Source: Panacagrimonas sp046594215 (lineage in GTDB: Bacteria > Pseudomonadota > Gammaproteobacteria > Nevskiales > Nevskiaceae). Taken from it: 64,000 nt of DNA. The stretch covers positions 1 through 64,000 of the forward strand of contig JBKJPX010000108.1 of NCBI GenBank assembly GCA_046594215.1, given 5' to 3'. Both the position numbers and the translations under genes were made by a program. Shown in pieces: positions 8,702-17,500 of the stretch. The notes under the pieces were generated by a model. It searched no databases and had not been told where the DNA came from. It saw nothing but the letters and a program-made list of their open reading frames with translations. How positions within the stretch are numbered: the stretch's first letter is position 1; each line of letters begins with the position of its first letter.

Positions 8702-10047
8702 GGGAAAATTTTTGGTTCTTCACCCATTACCGGGGAAGGCGGCTCGGATTTTGAGGAAGAAGTAGTGGTCGTCGCGGAAGCCGTAGGCGACGCGCTTGAT
8801 GACTTTGATTTTGTTGGTGATGCCCTCGATGAGATTGGTGCCGAGCGGGTATCGGCAGTGGGCGAGGATGCCGGGGACGTAAGGTTTCAGTCGTCGGGCG
8901 AAGCGTTTGAGCGGTTCGATGCGAGACCTCACGGCGCGGTGATACCACTGCAGCCAGAGTTTTTCCGCGACGCCGGCATAACGGTAGCGCCAGAGGGCTT
9001 TGAGTTCGTCGCGTAGCAGGTAGACGACGGACAGCGGGCGGTTGGCTTTGAGCAGTTTGCGCAAGGCGATGCGCCCTTCCGGCAGCAGCGATTCCCGATT
9101 GCGCAGGAGCAGCCAGCGCGAGCTTTTGACGACGTGGCGGGCCGATCGATCCTGCCGCAGCACATTGGCCTGGTCCACGCGTACCCGGTCGATCACCTCG
9201 CGCCCATATTTGGCGACGACGTGGAAAAGGTCGTAGACGATCTCGGCCTGCGGACACTGGGCACGGAGCTCTTCGGCGTAACCGGCATTCATGTCCATGA
9301 CGGCAGCCTTGAGCCGGGCGCAGCCCTGCGCGCCGAGCAGTTCGAAGAAGGGACGGACGTCCTCGCGGCCACGTCCCAGGCCGACCCAGAGCACGCGTTT
9401 GCACGTGGGATCGACGACGACGGTGGCGTACCGATGCCCCTTCTGGATGGCGAACTCGTCCATCCCGATGATCTCGACCTTCGACAGCTCGATGGGCCCC
9501 AGTTTGCGCTCCAGCGTGGAGCAGTCGATGGCCTTGACCGTCCTCCAGTCCAGGCCGAAGAACTGAGACACGTGCCGGATCGACGTCACCGCGCACAGCT
9601 TCGCCACACTGTCCGCCAAGCGCGTCGTCACGCGTGCGTAGGGCGACAACCAAGCCAGCGATTCAACCCGCGGCCCGCACCCGGGACACAGCAGCCGTAA
9701 CCGAGGAACGATCAGCTCGACCGGCGTACCAAAGATCGGCAGGTCGCGGACTTTGCGCTCGGCAAAGTCGTGTACCGATCTCACGCACCGGCCGCACCCG
9801 CTACAGAACCGCCTGCGTCGGCGGTGCGGGGCCAGACGCAATACGCACCACCCCACGCCTCCACGCTCAAGCTGCTCGGACGATTCCAAACGATAGCCTT
9901 CCCAGCCCCCCAGGCGGGAAATAGACTCGACCAGGGCCACGGTCGCCCTCCTGCCATCTGCCGCCTCGACAACAGCAACTTAGCAATGGCGGCCGTGTGC
10001 CCGCTTTTTCACCCACTCAGACGGGCGAAGAACCCAATTTTTTGGCC
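8702..10047 (-). mobile_element. ISL3-family insertion sequence
   Basis: About 1.35 kb bounded by imperfect terminal inverted repeats. The left end (8702-8726) begins GGGAAAATTTTTGGTTCTTC and the right end read inward on the reverse strand (10047-10022) begins GGCCAAAAAATTGGGTTCTTC; they share the core GGTTCTTC(A/G)CCC and differ by one indel plus a few changes. A single intact transposase fills the element. I could not see a clear 8-bp target duplication, so the exact outer boundaries are uncertain by a few bases. No recognised gene is interrupted. Confidence 0.75.
8720..9940 (-). CDS. ISL3-family transposase
   Basis: 406 residues, full length for the family. The N-terminal zinc-binding segment has CSGCGRC (Cys46, 49, 52) and CPGC (Cys85, 88), followed by a helix-turn-helix region. 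The DDE catalytic residues can be placed at Asp161 (GMDEFAIQKGH), Asp216 (AVMDMNAGY) and Glu372 (LIEGITNKIK, a highly typical ISL3 motif). The gene is uninterrupted and its last codons run into the left inverted repeat, so the element may still be active. Confidence 0.93.
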   Translation of the reverse strand: MALVESISRLGGWEGYRLESSEQLERGGVGWCVLRLAPHRRRRRFCSGCGRCVRSVHDFAERKVRDLPIFGTPVELIVPRLRLLCPGCGPRVESLAWLSPYARVTTRLADSVAKLCAVTSIRHVSQFFGLDWRTVKAIDCSTLERKLGPIELSKVEIIGMDEFAIQKGHRYATVVVDPTCKRVLWVGLGRGREDVRPFFELLGAQGCARLKAAVMDMNAGYAEELRAQCPQAEIVYDLFHVVAKYGREVIDRVRVDQANVLRQDRSARHVVKSSRWLLLRNRESLLPEGRIALRKLLKANRPLSVVYLLRDELKALWRYRYAGVAEKLWLQWYHRAVRSRIEPLKRFARRLKPYVPGILAHCRYPLGTNLIEGITNKIKVIKRVAYGFRDDHYFFLKIRAAFPGNG

Positions 10048-10210
10048 CCGGCCCGAGCGAAAAAAGAGCGCCCGCCATGTGTGATGCGGCGCACGCGTCT
10101 ACATCCTTTGGTCGATACCGAAGACCAGAACTCCTGAATAGGCTGAATGAACGTCGCACCAACGAAAGCCGGCGCGCAGTTCGTTCTTTCATCTATCAGG
10201 AGCCCGAATC

Positions 10211-11545
10211 ATGAGCAGGACATCCCTCCCATCGAGATTAATAGCGCTTGGGTCTGCGATCCTCGCCGCAGCGACCCTCCTCAGCGCGCCCGCTTTCGCC
10301 GGCGGCAAAGGCGGGTCGCAACCGCCGCCCACGAATACCTGCGACGTCACCGCCGCCAACAAGTATGCGGCGCGCGCGTATTCGGTGAACGTCAATGCAT
10401 CGGTGCTCGGCATCCCCCTCAATCTGGGGCCCCTGCCCGACACGGGAGAACTCCCCGCGACTGGCGGTACGGGTGAAGGCACCCTGATGGAGGTCGATGG
10501 CAAAGGCACATTGGCAGTCAATTCGAACGTTGTGACCGCGACGGGTGTGCTGGGGTTGAATGCGACCCTCCTCCACAACACCACGATGGGTTCCGGCGAC
10601 ACCTCCACCGCGTTCTCGGAAGTGTTGGGGCTGGACCTCGGCGTGGGCGGCAAGCTCATCGTGCCGGACCTGCTCAAGGTGCGTGTCGCGTCGCTCGACG
10701 GAGCGTCGGTGCTGAGCGCGTCTTCGACGGTCAAGTGCACGAACGGAGTATCGGCAACGAATGCTTCGTTGACCGGCTCGAACATTGCGAACATCTCGAT
10801 CTTGGTGCTGGGTCAGCCCGTGATCATCAGTGCCGACGTCCTGGCCCAGGCGGGGCCAAACACCAAAATCTCCCTGCCCAGCCTCGGCCTCAACGGTTTG
10901 GTCTACACGCTCACTGGCAACAGCGGCATCACGCTCAACGAGCAATTCACTCAAAACGGGCGGCAGGTGGTGAACGCAGTACATGTGAAGCTCGAACTGC
11001 TGAAGCTCCTTGACCTGAGCGCCGTGGCCAGCGTCGACGTCATCATCTCGCATGCCGAGGCCGGCATCACCTGCGGCGGCGGTAGTAATCCGAACTGCAA
11101 TTGCAAGGTGAAGGACTTCTACACCGGCGGCGGCCAGATCAACGTGCGCGACAGCAGTGGCGCGATCGTCGGCAAGGCCAGCATCGCGGTCAACGGCAGC
11201 GCGAGCGACTCGGTGGGCCCGAAGGGGCATCTCAACCTGGTGAATCACGTCACGGGCCAGCACATCACGGGTACGCCGCTGAAGGATTACCGTGGCGACA
11301 ACGTGGCGCCGACCACCGATCGGTTCCTGACTTTCACCTGTGCCGACGATATGGGATCGCCTACCTTGGACTGCACGGCTCATGTCAATGACACCGCCGA
11401 GTCCGGCGGCGGCCATGACTCCTTCGGCCTGGTCTATGGTGCCTACAACTACCCGTACGCCCTGATGGCCAGGGGCAATCTGCAGTTGCACACGCCCAAC
11501 TGCGGTACAACAACCACCACGACGCCCAAGCCGCACAGAACGTAA
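10211..11545 (+). CDS. secreted choice-of-anchor P / post-COAP-1-like protein
   Basis: 444 residues with a clear Sec signal peptide cleaved near APAFA|GG (residue 30). Residues about 50-280 form a repetitive beta-rich domain (AARAYSVNVNASVLGIP, LPATGGTGEGT) like choice-of-anchor P proteins; about 285-405 (cysteine-rich CGGGSNPNCNC, then FYTGGGQINVRD and GKASIAVNGSA) resembles the post-COAP-1 domain. The C-terminus is only a short Thr/Pro tail with no LPXTG, PEP-CTERM or membrane anchor. AGGAG at 10198-10202 is an excellent ribosome site. It is followed by a strong terminator, so it is a single-gene unit. Function unknown; extracellular or surface location inferred. Confidence 0.7.
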   Translation: MSRTSLPSRLIALGSAILAAATLLSAPAFAGGKGGSQPPPTNTCDVTAANKYAARAYSVNVNASVLGIPLNLGPLPDTGELPATGGTGEGTLMEVDGKGTLAVNSNVVTATGVLGLNATLLHNTTMGSGDTSTAFSEVLGLDLGVGGKLIVPDLLKVRVASLDGASVLSASSTVKCTNGVSATNASLTGSNIANISILVLGQPVIISADVLAQAGPNTKISLPSLGLNGLVYTLTGNSGITLNEQFTQNGRQVVNAVHVKLELLKLLDLSAVASVDVIISHAEAGITCGGGSNPNCNCKVKDFYTGGGQINVRDSSGAIVGKASIAVNGSASDSVGPKGHLNLVNHVTGQHITGTPLKDYRGDNVAPTTDRFLTFTCADDMGSPTLDCTAHVNDTAESGGGHDSFGLVYGAYNYPYALMARGNLQLHTPNCGTTTTTTPKPHRT

Positions 11546-11574
11546 GCTGGTCCTATAAGGCGACTCTCGCTTCA

Positions 11575-11607
11575 GGCCGCCCGTTCGTCATGAACGGGCG
11601 GCCTTTT
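11575..11607 (+). terminator. intrinsic terminator
   Basis: A 12-bp perfect stem GGCCGCCCGTTC / GAACGGGCGGCC with a 5-nt loop GTCAT, followed immediately by TTTT. It ends the transcript of the secreted COAP-like gene just before the convergent rluD stop at 11613. There is no T-run on the reverse strand, so it acts mainly on the forward transcript. Confidence 0.88.
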
Positions 11608-11612
11608 CATTT

Positions 11613-12614
11613 CTAGCCCCGACGCAAGGCCTGCAAAAGCCGCTGCATGTCGTCGGGCATCTCGGCGGCGACGCTGATCGGCTCGCCGGTGACGGGATGA
11701 GCAAACGCCAACTCGCGCGCATGCAGCGCCTGACGATGAAATCCGCGTAGGACCTCTCGCGTGGTATCGGAAAGGCCCACCCCTCGTGCTCCGCCACCGC
11801 CGTAGAGCGCATCGCCCGCCAGCGGCATTCGCTGCTGCGCGAAGTGCACGCGGATCTGGTGCGTGCGACCGGTCTCGAGCTTCACCCGCAGGTGCGTGTG
11901 ATGGGAGAAACGCTCCTGGATGCGGTAGTGCGTCACCGCATCGCGTCCGTTCTCGACCACCGCCATCTTCAGGCGGTCGCGCGGGCTGCGACCGATGGGC
12001 AGGTCGATGGTGCCGCCGCTGACGGGCGTACCGTTGATCACCGCATCGTATTCGCGGCGGATGTCGCGCCGCGCGAGCATGGCCACCAGCCGCGCATGCG
12101 CGGTCAAGCTCAGCGCCACCACCAGGACGCCCGAGGTGTCCTTGTCCAGGCGGTGCACGATGCCGGCGCGCGGCACAGTGGCGGTCTGCGGGAAGCGGTG
12201 CAGCAATCCGTTCTGCAACGTACGGTCGGGCTGCCCGGCACCCGGATGCGTGGTCAGGCCGGCGGGCTTGAACACGATCGCGAGGTGGGGGTCGGCGTGA
12301 AGCACGTCGAACGCCATTTCCTGGGGCTCGACCCGGAAGTCCGGCTCGGCGACGGGCTCGAGCTGGAGCAGGTCGTTCTCGGCGACCGGCGTGCGGGCGC
12401 GCGTCACGGGCACCCCGTTCACCCGCAGGCGCCCGTCGGCCAGCCAGGCCTGGATCCGCGAACGCGACCAGTCCGGGAACAGGCGGGCGGCCACGGCATC
12501 CAGTCGCTGCCCGTTCAAATCCGACGGAACCCGGGAGGTCTGCGCGGAGTCTTCTCCACCAGGGGCCAGGTCGTCTGCGGGCTCGTCGCCGTCGTCCGGA
12601 TCAGCAGTATTCAT
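11613..12614 (-). CDS. rluD: 23S rRNA pseudouridine synthase RluD
   Basis: 333 residues: an acidic N-terminal extension (1-28), an S4 RNA-binding domain (about 31-95) and the RluA-family catalytic domain with GIVHRLDKDTSG (catalytic Asp157) and the C-terminal GRTHQIRVH motif. RluD modifies uridines 1911, 1915 and 1917 (E. coli numbering) in 23S rRNA. The gene is divergent from bamD, the classical rluD/bamD arrangement, which supports RluD rather than RluA/RluC. Confidence 0.92.
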   Translation of the reverse strand: MNTADPDDGDEPADDLAPGGEDSAQTSRVPSDLNGQRLDAVAARLFPDWSRSRIQAWLADGRLRVNGVPVTRARTPVAENDLLQLEPVAEPDFRVEPQEMAFDVLHADPHLAIVFKPAGLTTHPGAGQPDRTLQNGLLHRFPQTATVPRAGIVHRLDKDTSGVLVVALSLTAHARLVAMLARRDIRREYDAVINGTPVSGGTIDLPIGRSPRDRLKMAVVENGRDAVTHYRIQERFSHHTHLRVKLETGRTHQIRVHFAQQRMPLAGDALYGGGGARGVGLSDTTREVLRGFHRQALHARELAFAHPVTGEPISVAAEMPDDMQRLLQALRRG

Positions 12615-12618
12615 CGGC

Positions 12619-12624
12619 TATACT
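12619..12624 (+). promoter_or_regulatory. -10 element of bamD
   Basis: TATACT, one base off the consensus, lies in the short space between rluD and bamD. Transcription would begin around 12631, which is after the ATG at 12626, so the usable bamD start is the ATG at 12662. No convincing -35 hexamer is seen. Confidence 0.5.
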
Positions 12625-12661
12625 CATGCACATTTTTTCGCCCGATTCGTCCTTCCCGCGC

Positions 12662-13855
12662 ATGAAGATTTCGCCTTTTGCGGCACTGGCGCTCGCGCTC
12701 GTGATCGCCGGCTGTAGTTCGAACCCGGACAAGCCTGACCGGAAGCCCGACCCCGACCGTCCCAGCGTCTTCCGGGACAAGCAGGATCCGCTGGCCAAGC
12801 GTCGCGAAGATCGTCGCCTGGCCCAGCTCGACGCGGAGCAACTATACGCGCGCGCACGCAAGGACCTGGACAGTGCCGATTACGCCGGCGCCATCGAAGG
12901 CTACGACCAGCTCTCCACGCGTCACCCGTTTTCGGATTACACGACGCAGGGCGAACTCGACCGCATTTTCGCGCTGTACAAGAACAGCGACTCGGATCGC
13001 GCGCTGTCCAGCGCCGACCGCTTCCTGCGCGAGCACCCGCGCCACCCGGCGGTGGACTACGTCCACTACGTGAAGGGACTGGTCAACTTCGCGCGTGAAG
13101 ATTCTCCGCTCGACCTGCTGCCGGTGGACGACACCAAGTCGGACGTGACCAGCCAGCGGCGCGCCTTCGACGACTTCGCCCTGCTGCTGCAGAAGTATCC
13201 GGGCAGCCAGTACGCAAGCGACGCCTACGCGCGCATGGTGTTCATCCGCAACCGCCTGGCCACGCACGAGTTGCACGTGGTCGACTTCTACGTGCGTCGC
13301 GGCGCCTACGTTGCAGCGGCCAAGCGCGCAGAGCAGATCATCGGTCTGTATCCCGGCACCCCGGCAAGCTACAGCGCGCTCGAGGTGCTGGTCGATTGCT
13401 ACAAGTTGGCCGGCCTTGAAGAGCAGGCCAAGGACGCGCAGCGTCTGCTGGCCGCGCAGGACGCCAAGATCGTGGGCGCCGTCACCAACGTGGCCCCTGC
13501 CAAGCTCGAAACCGCCGTCGCCGTCGCGGAAGCTTCGCCCGACCGCAAACCGGGCTTCATGTCTCGCATCGCCGGGCTTTTCTCACCGCTCGACGGCAGC
13601 CGCCAGCAGAAAGAGATCGTTATTCCTTCATCGGGCTCGTCGCCCGCCGACCCTGCCGACAAGGCCGCCGCGGCCAGCACCGACGCGGCCGCGACGCAGG
13701 CCGCCGGCGCGTCCGCTGCCGAGCCGGCAGCGACCCGCAGCAACAAGATCCACGTGTTCTACGAATCGCCGGACGACGCAGCCGCACCGGCACCCGCGCC
13801 CGCCGCCCCGACCGAACCCGCCAAGGACGCTGCGTCGACGACGGCCACGCACTGA
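12662..13855 (+). CDS. bamD: outer-membrane assembly lipoprotein BamD with long C-terminal tail
   Basis: 397 residues from ATG 12662. The signal peptide ends in the lipobox VIAGC (Cys18). Residues about 50-265 match BamD/ComL: TPR-type repeats with YDQLSTRHPFSDYTTQGELD, YVHYVKGLVNF and LLLQKYPGSQYASDAYARM. BamD is the essential lipoprotein of the BAM complex that inserts beta-barrel proteins into the outer membrane. Oddly, it continues for about 125 residues past the usual end (family length about 245-280) as an Ala/Pro/Ser-rich, low-complexity tail. The start at 12626 is rejected because it precedes the predicted transcription start. Confidence 0.9.
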   Translation: MKISPFAALALALVIAGCSSNPDKPDRKPDPDRPSVFRDKQDPLAKRREDRRLAQLDAEQLYARARKDLDSADYAGAIEGYDQLSTRHPFSDYTTQGELDRIFALYKNSDSDRALSSADRFLREHPRHPAVDYVHYVKGLVNFAREDSPLDLLPVDDTKSDVTSQRRAFDDFALLLQKYPGSQYASDAYARMVFIRNRLATHELHVVDFYVRRGAYVAAAKRAEQIIGLYPGTPASYSALEVLVDCYKLAGLEEQAKDAQRLLAAQDAKIVGAVTNVAPAKLETAVAVAEASPDRKPGFMSRIAGLFSPLDGSRQQKEIVIPSSGSSPADPADKAAAASTDAAATQAAGASAAEPAATRSNKIHVFYESPDDAAAPAPAPAAPTEPAKDAASTTATH

Positions 13856-13872
13856 GCGCAGCGCCGACCGCC

Positions 13873-14514
13873 ATGGTCCTGACGCTCAGCCTGATCGAGA
13901 CTCGCGTCATCGCGAGCCTCGTCGAAAAGTCGATCACTACGCCGCAGTACTACCCCCTCAGCGTCAACGCACTGGTGTCGGCGTGCAACCAGAAGTCTGC
14001 GCGCGATCCGCTGATGTCGCTGTCCGAGGTCGAGATCGGCTCGACCCTGATCCGCCTCGAGGATCTGCGCCTGGCCAAGCGCGAGGACCAGCTCAGCCGA
14101 GTGCCGAAATGGCGGCATCGCTTCCATCACGAATTGCTGATCAAGGAGCCGGCCATGGCGGTGCTCGTGACCCTCATGCTGCGCGGCCCGCAGACGCTGT
14201 CCGAACTGCGCGCCAACGCGGGCGGCCTCGGCGGTCCGGCGGAAGCCGCGGGAGTGCAGGCGGTGCTGGCCGACCTGTCGGACCGCGCACAGCCGCTGGT
14301 CACCGCGCTCGCCCGTCAGGCGGGGCAGTCGGCGCAGCGCTACACGCAGTTGATCTGCCCGGAGTCCGCCGCCGGCCTGGCGACGGCGCCGTTCGAGGCC
14401 GAGCCCCTGCCGTCGTCGATCGCGGCGGGTGGTGCTTCGTTGTCCGAACGGGTGGCCGCGCTCGAAGCGCGTGTCGCCGAACTCGAAGCCAAGCTGGGGC
14501 CTCTGCTGTCCTGA
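13873..14514 (+). CDS. YceH/DUF480 family protein
   Basis: 213 residues. The N-terminal winged-helix-like repeats read LIETRVIASLVEKSITTPQYYPLSVNAL and ALVSACNQKS, the conserved opening of the YceH (DUF480) family; a second similar module covers about 90-165. The C-terminus LSERVAALEARVAELEAKL is a short coiled coil, suggesting oligomerisation. Family function is unknown, though the double winged-helix fold suggests nucleic-acid binding. It lies 17 nt after bamD and may be co-transcribed with it. Confidence 0.88.
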   Translation: MVLTLSLIETRVIASLVEKSITTPQYYPLSVNALVSACNQKSARDPLMSLSEVEIGSTLIRLEDLRLAKREDQLSRVPKWRHRFHHELLIKEPAMAVLVTLMLRGPQTLSELRANAGGLGGPAEAAGVQAVLADLSDRAQPLVTALARQAGQSAQRYTQLICPESAAGLATAPFEAEPLPSSIAAGGASLSERVAALEARVAELEAKLGPLLS

Positions 14515-14575
14515 TCGCGGTGGTCCCTGGCCCCTCGCGTATCATCGCGGCCCGCATTTTCCTGCTTGAAGCGTG

Positions 14576-17500
14576 ATGGACTTCGCCGACCTGCGTACCC
14601 GGCTCGAGCGTGCCCGACCCGAACTTCTCGCCCGCGACGCGCAACAACTCACGCGCCAGCTCGCGCGGGCGGATGCGGCGCGTTTCGACGAGGCTCGCTT
14701 CCTTCGCGACCTCGCCACCGGCCTGGGTCGCCGATCGGCGCGCGAGGCGCTGCGTCCGGCCACGATCCGCTACCCGGCCGAATTGCCCGTGTCGCAGGCG
14801 CGCGAGGAGCTGCTCGCCGCGATCCGCGACAACGCGGTGCTCGTCGTCTGCGGCGAGACCGGCTCGGGCAAGACCACGCAATTGCCGAAGCTTTGCCTCG
14901 AACTCGGGCGCGGCTCGCGCGGATTGATCGGGCACACGCAGCCCCGCCGCCTGGCCGCCCGCAGCGTGGCGGCGCGCATCGCCAAGGAACTGGATTCGCC
15001 GATCGGCGAGCTCGTGGGTTTCGAGACACGCTTCGACCGCCGCGTGTCGGACCGAAGCCTGGTCAAGCTGATGACCGACGGCATCCTGCTGGCCGAACTG
15101 CAGCGTGACCGTGAACTGCTCGCCTACGACACGATCATCATCGACGAGGCGCACGAGCGCAGCCTCAACATCGATTTCCTGCTGGGCTGGCTCAAGCGCC
15201 TGCTGCCGCGACGGCCGGATCTCAAGATCATCGTGACCTCTGCCACGCTCGATCCCGAACGCCTGTCCAAACACTTCGACGGTGCACCGATCTTCACCGT
15301 CGAAGGCCGGGCCTATCCCGTGACCCTGCGCTACCTGCCGGAATCGGAGGAAGCCGAGACCGAGGACGCGGTCTCCGACGCCATCGACCAGCTCTGGAAG
15401 GGCAGGCCCGACGGCGACGTGCTGGTGTTCCTGCCGGGCGAGCGCGAGATCCACGACCTGTCGCGCACGCTCGCGGGTCGTTTCCCGCGTGCGCAAGTGC
15501 TGCCGCTGTATTCGCGACTGCCGGCGGCGCAGCAGGACCGCGTGTTCTCGACGGGCGGCCCGCCGCGCATCGTGCTCTCCACCAACGTCGCCGAAACCTC
15601 CGTCACGGTCCCGGGCATCCGCTACGTCGTCGACACGGGCACCGCGCGCATGAGCCGCTGGTCCACGCGCCTCGGGATCCAGCAACTGCACATCGAGGCC
15701 GTCAGCCAGGCCGCCGCGAACCAGCGCGCCGGCCGTTGCGGCCGCGTGGGCCCCGGCACCTGCGTGCGCCTCTACGCCGAGGACGAGTTCGCGTCGCGCC
15801 CCGCGTTCACCGATCCCGAGGTGCTGCGCGCCAATCTCGCGGGCGTGATCCTGCAGATGGCGACGCTGGGCCTGGGCGACGTCGAACAGTTTCCCTGGCT
15901 CGATCCGCCGGATTCGCGCCAGGTCTCGGAGGGTTATCGCCTGCTGCAGACCTTGGGCGCGCTCGACGAGGACAGGGCGCTCACAAAGCTCGGCCGCGAG
16001 ATCGCGCGCCTGCCCCTGGATCCGCGCGTGGCGCGAATCGCGCTGGCCGGTCGCGACAGCGACTGCGCAAGCGAATCCTGGGTGCTGGCCGCAGCGCTGT
16101 CGGTGCAGGATCCGCACGAGACGCCGCCCGAGTTCCAGGCCCAGGCGCGGCAGAAGCACGCCGAGTGGATTCACCCGCGATCCGATTTCCTGACCTTGCT
16201 GCAACTGTGGAATCGCTGGCAGGCCTGGGGCGAGAACGCATCGAATCGTCAGCTCCGAAAGCTGTGCAAGGAGCACTACGTCTCCTACCTGCGCATGGAA
16301 GAGTGGGAGTCGGTCTTTCGCCAGATCGCCGACCTGCTTGGCGAGCGGGAAGATCGCGGCGGCACCATCGCGCAGACGCCGGAGGCCATCGAAAAACTGT
16401 ACGTGCCCCTGCACCAGGCCCTGCTCGCGGGCCTGGTCGACCACATCGGTCTCAAGCTCCCCGAGAAGCCCGAGTACCAGGGCCCGCGCGGCCGACGCTT
16501 CAAGATATTTCCAGGCTCGAAACTCTCGAAGAAGGCGCCGCCCTGGCTCATGTGCGCGGCCATCGTGCACACCTCGCAGATCTTCGCCAGGACCGTCGCC
16601 GCGATCGAACCCGAGTGGCTCACGGTGGTGGCTCCGCACCTGGTCAAGACCGTCGCGCAGCAGCCCGAGTGGAACGTGCAGCGTGGCGAAGTCAGCTGCA
16701 CGGAGCACTTCAGCATCTTCGGATTTCCGCTGATGAAGCAGCTGCGCCACTACGGCACGATCGACCCGGCCGGCGCGCGCAGCATCTTCCTGCTCGATGC
16801 GCTCGTGCGCGGCGAGATCACCAACAAGCCGGCATTCCTGCAGCACAACCTCAAGCTCGCCGACGACGTGCGCGAGAAGGAAGCGCGCCTGCGCCGGCCC
16901 GACCTGATGGCCGACGAAGCAACGCTCGCCGCGTACTACGACCAGCGCCTGCCGCCCGACGTGTTCACCGTCGCCGCCCTCAAGCGCTGGCTGCACACGC
17001 CGGGAAAGAACCACGCGAACGTCCTGCGCATGCGCGAGACCGACGTCTTGCGCAGCGGCGCCGACGCCGACATCGCGAGCCAGTTTCCCGATCACCTCGA
17101 TCTCGCCGGCCATCGCCTGCGCCTGAGCTACGCGCACGATCCCGGCACCGACGAGGACGGCGTGTCCTTCCACGTACCGATCGCCCTGCTCTACGCGCTG
17201 CCGCCGGCGCGCTTCGACTGGCTGGTACCGGGCCTGCTGCCCGCGCGCATCGAGGGCCTGATCCGCACCCTGCCGCAACACCTGCGCCGTCATTGCGTGC
17301 CGGCTGCCGAGTACGCCACCGCGCTGGCGAACAGCCTGGATGCGGATTCCTCGGGAGAACTGCTGCCCGCGATCTGCACGCGCTTCCACGCGATGACAGG
17401 CGTCAGCCTGAGTCCCGGCGATTTCGCGCCCGCCAAGCTCGAAGGCCACCTGCATCCCCGGCTCGTGCTGGAGGACGAGCGCGGACGCAAGCTCGCGGAG

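Noticed and set aside
12626..12661. Upstream ATG start for bamD
   Set aside because: It lies before the transcription start implied by TATACT at 12619 and would extend the lipoprotein signal peptide.
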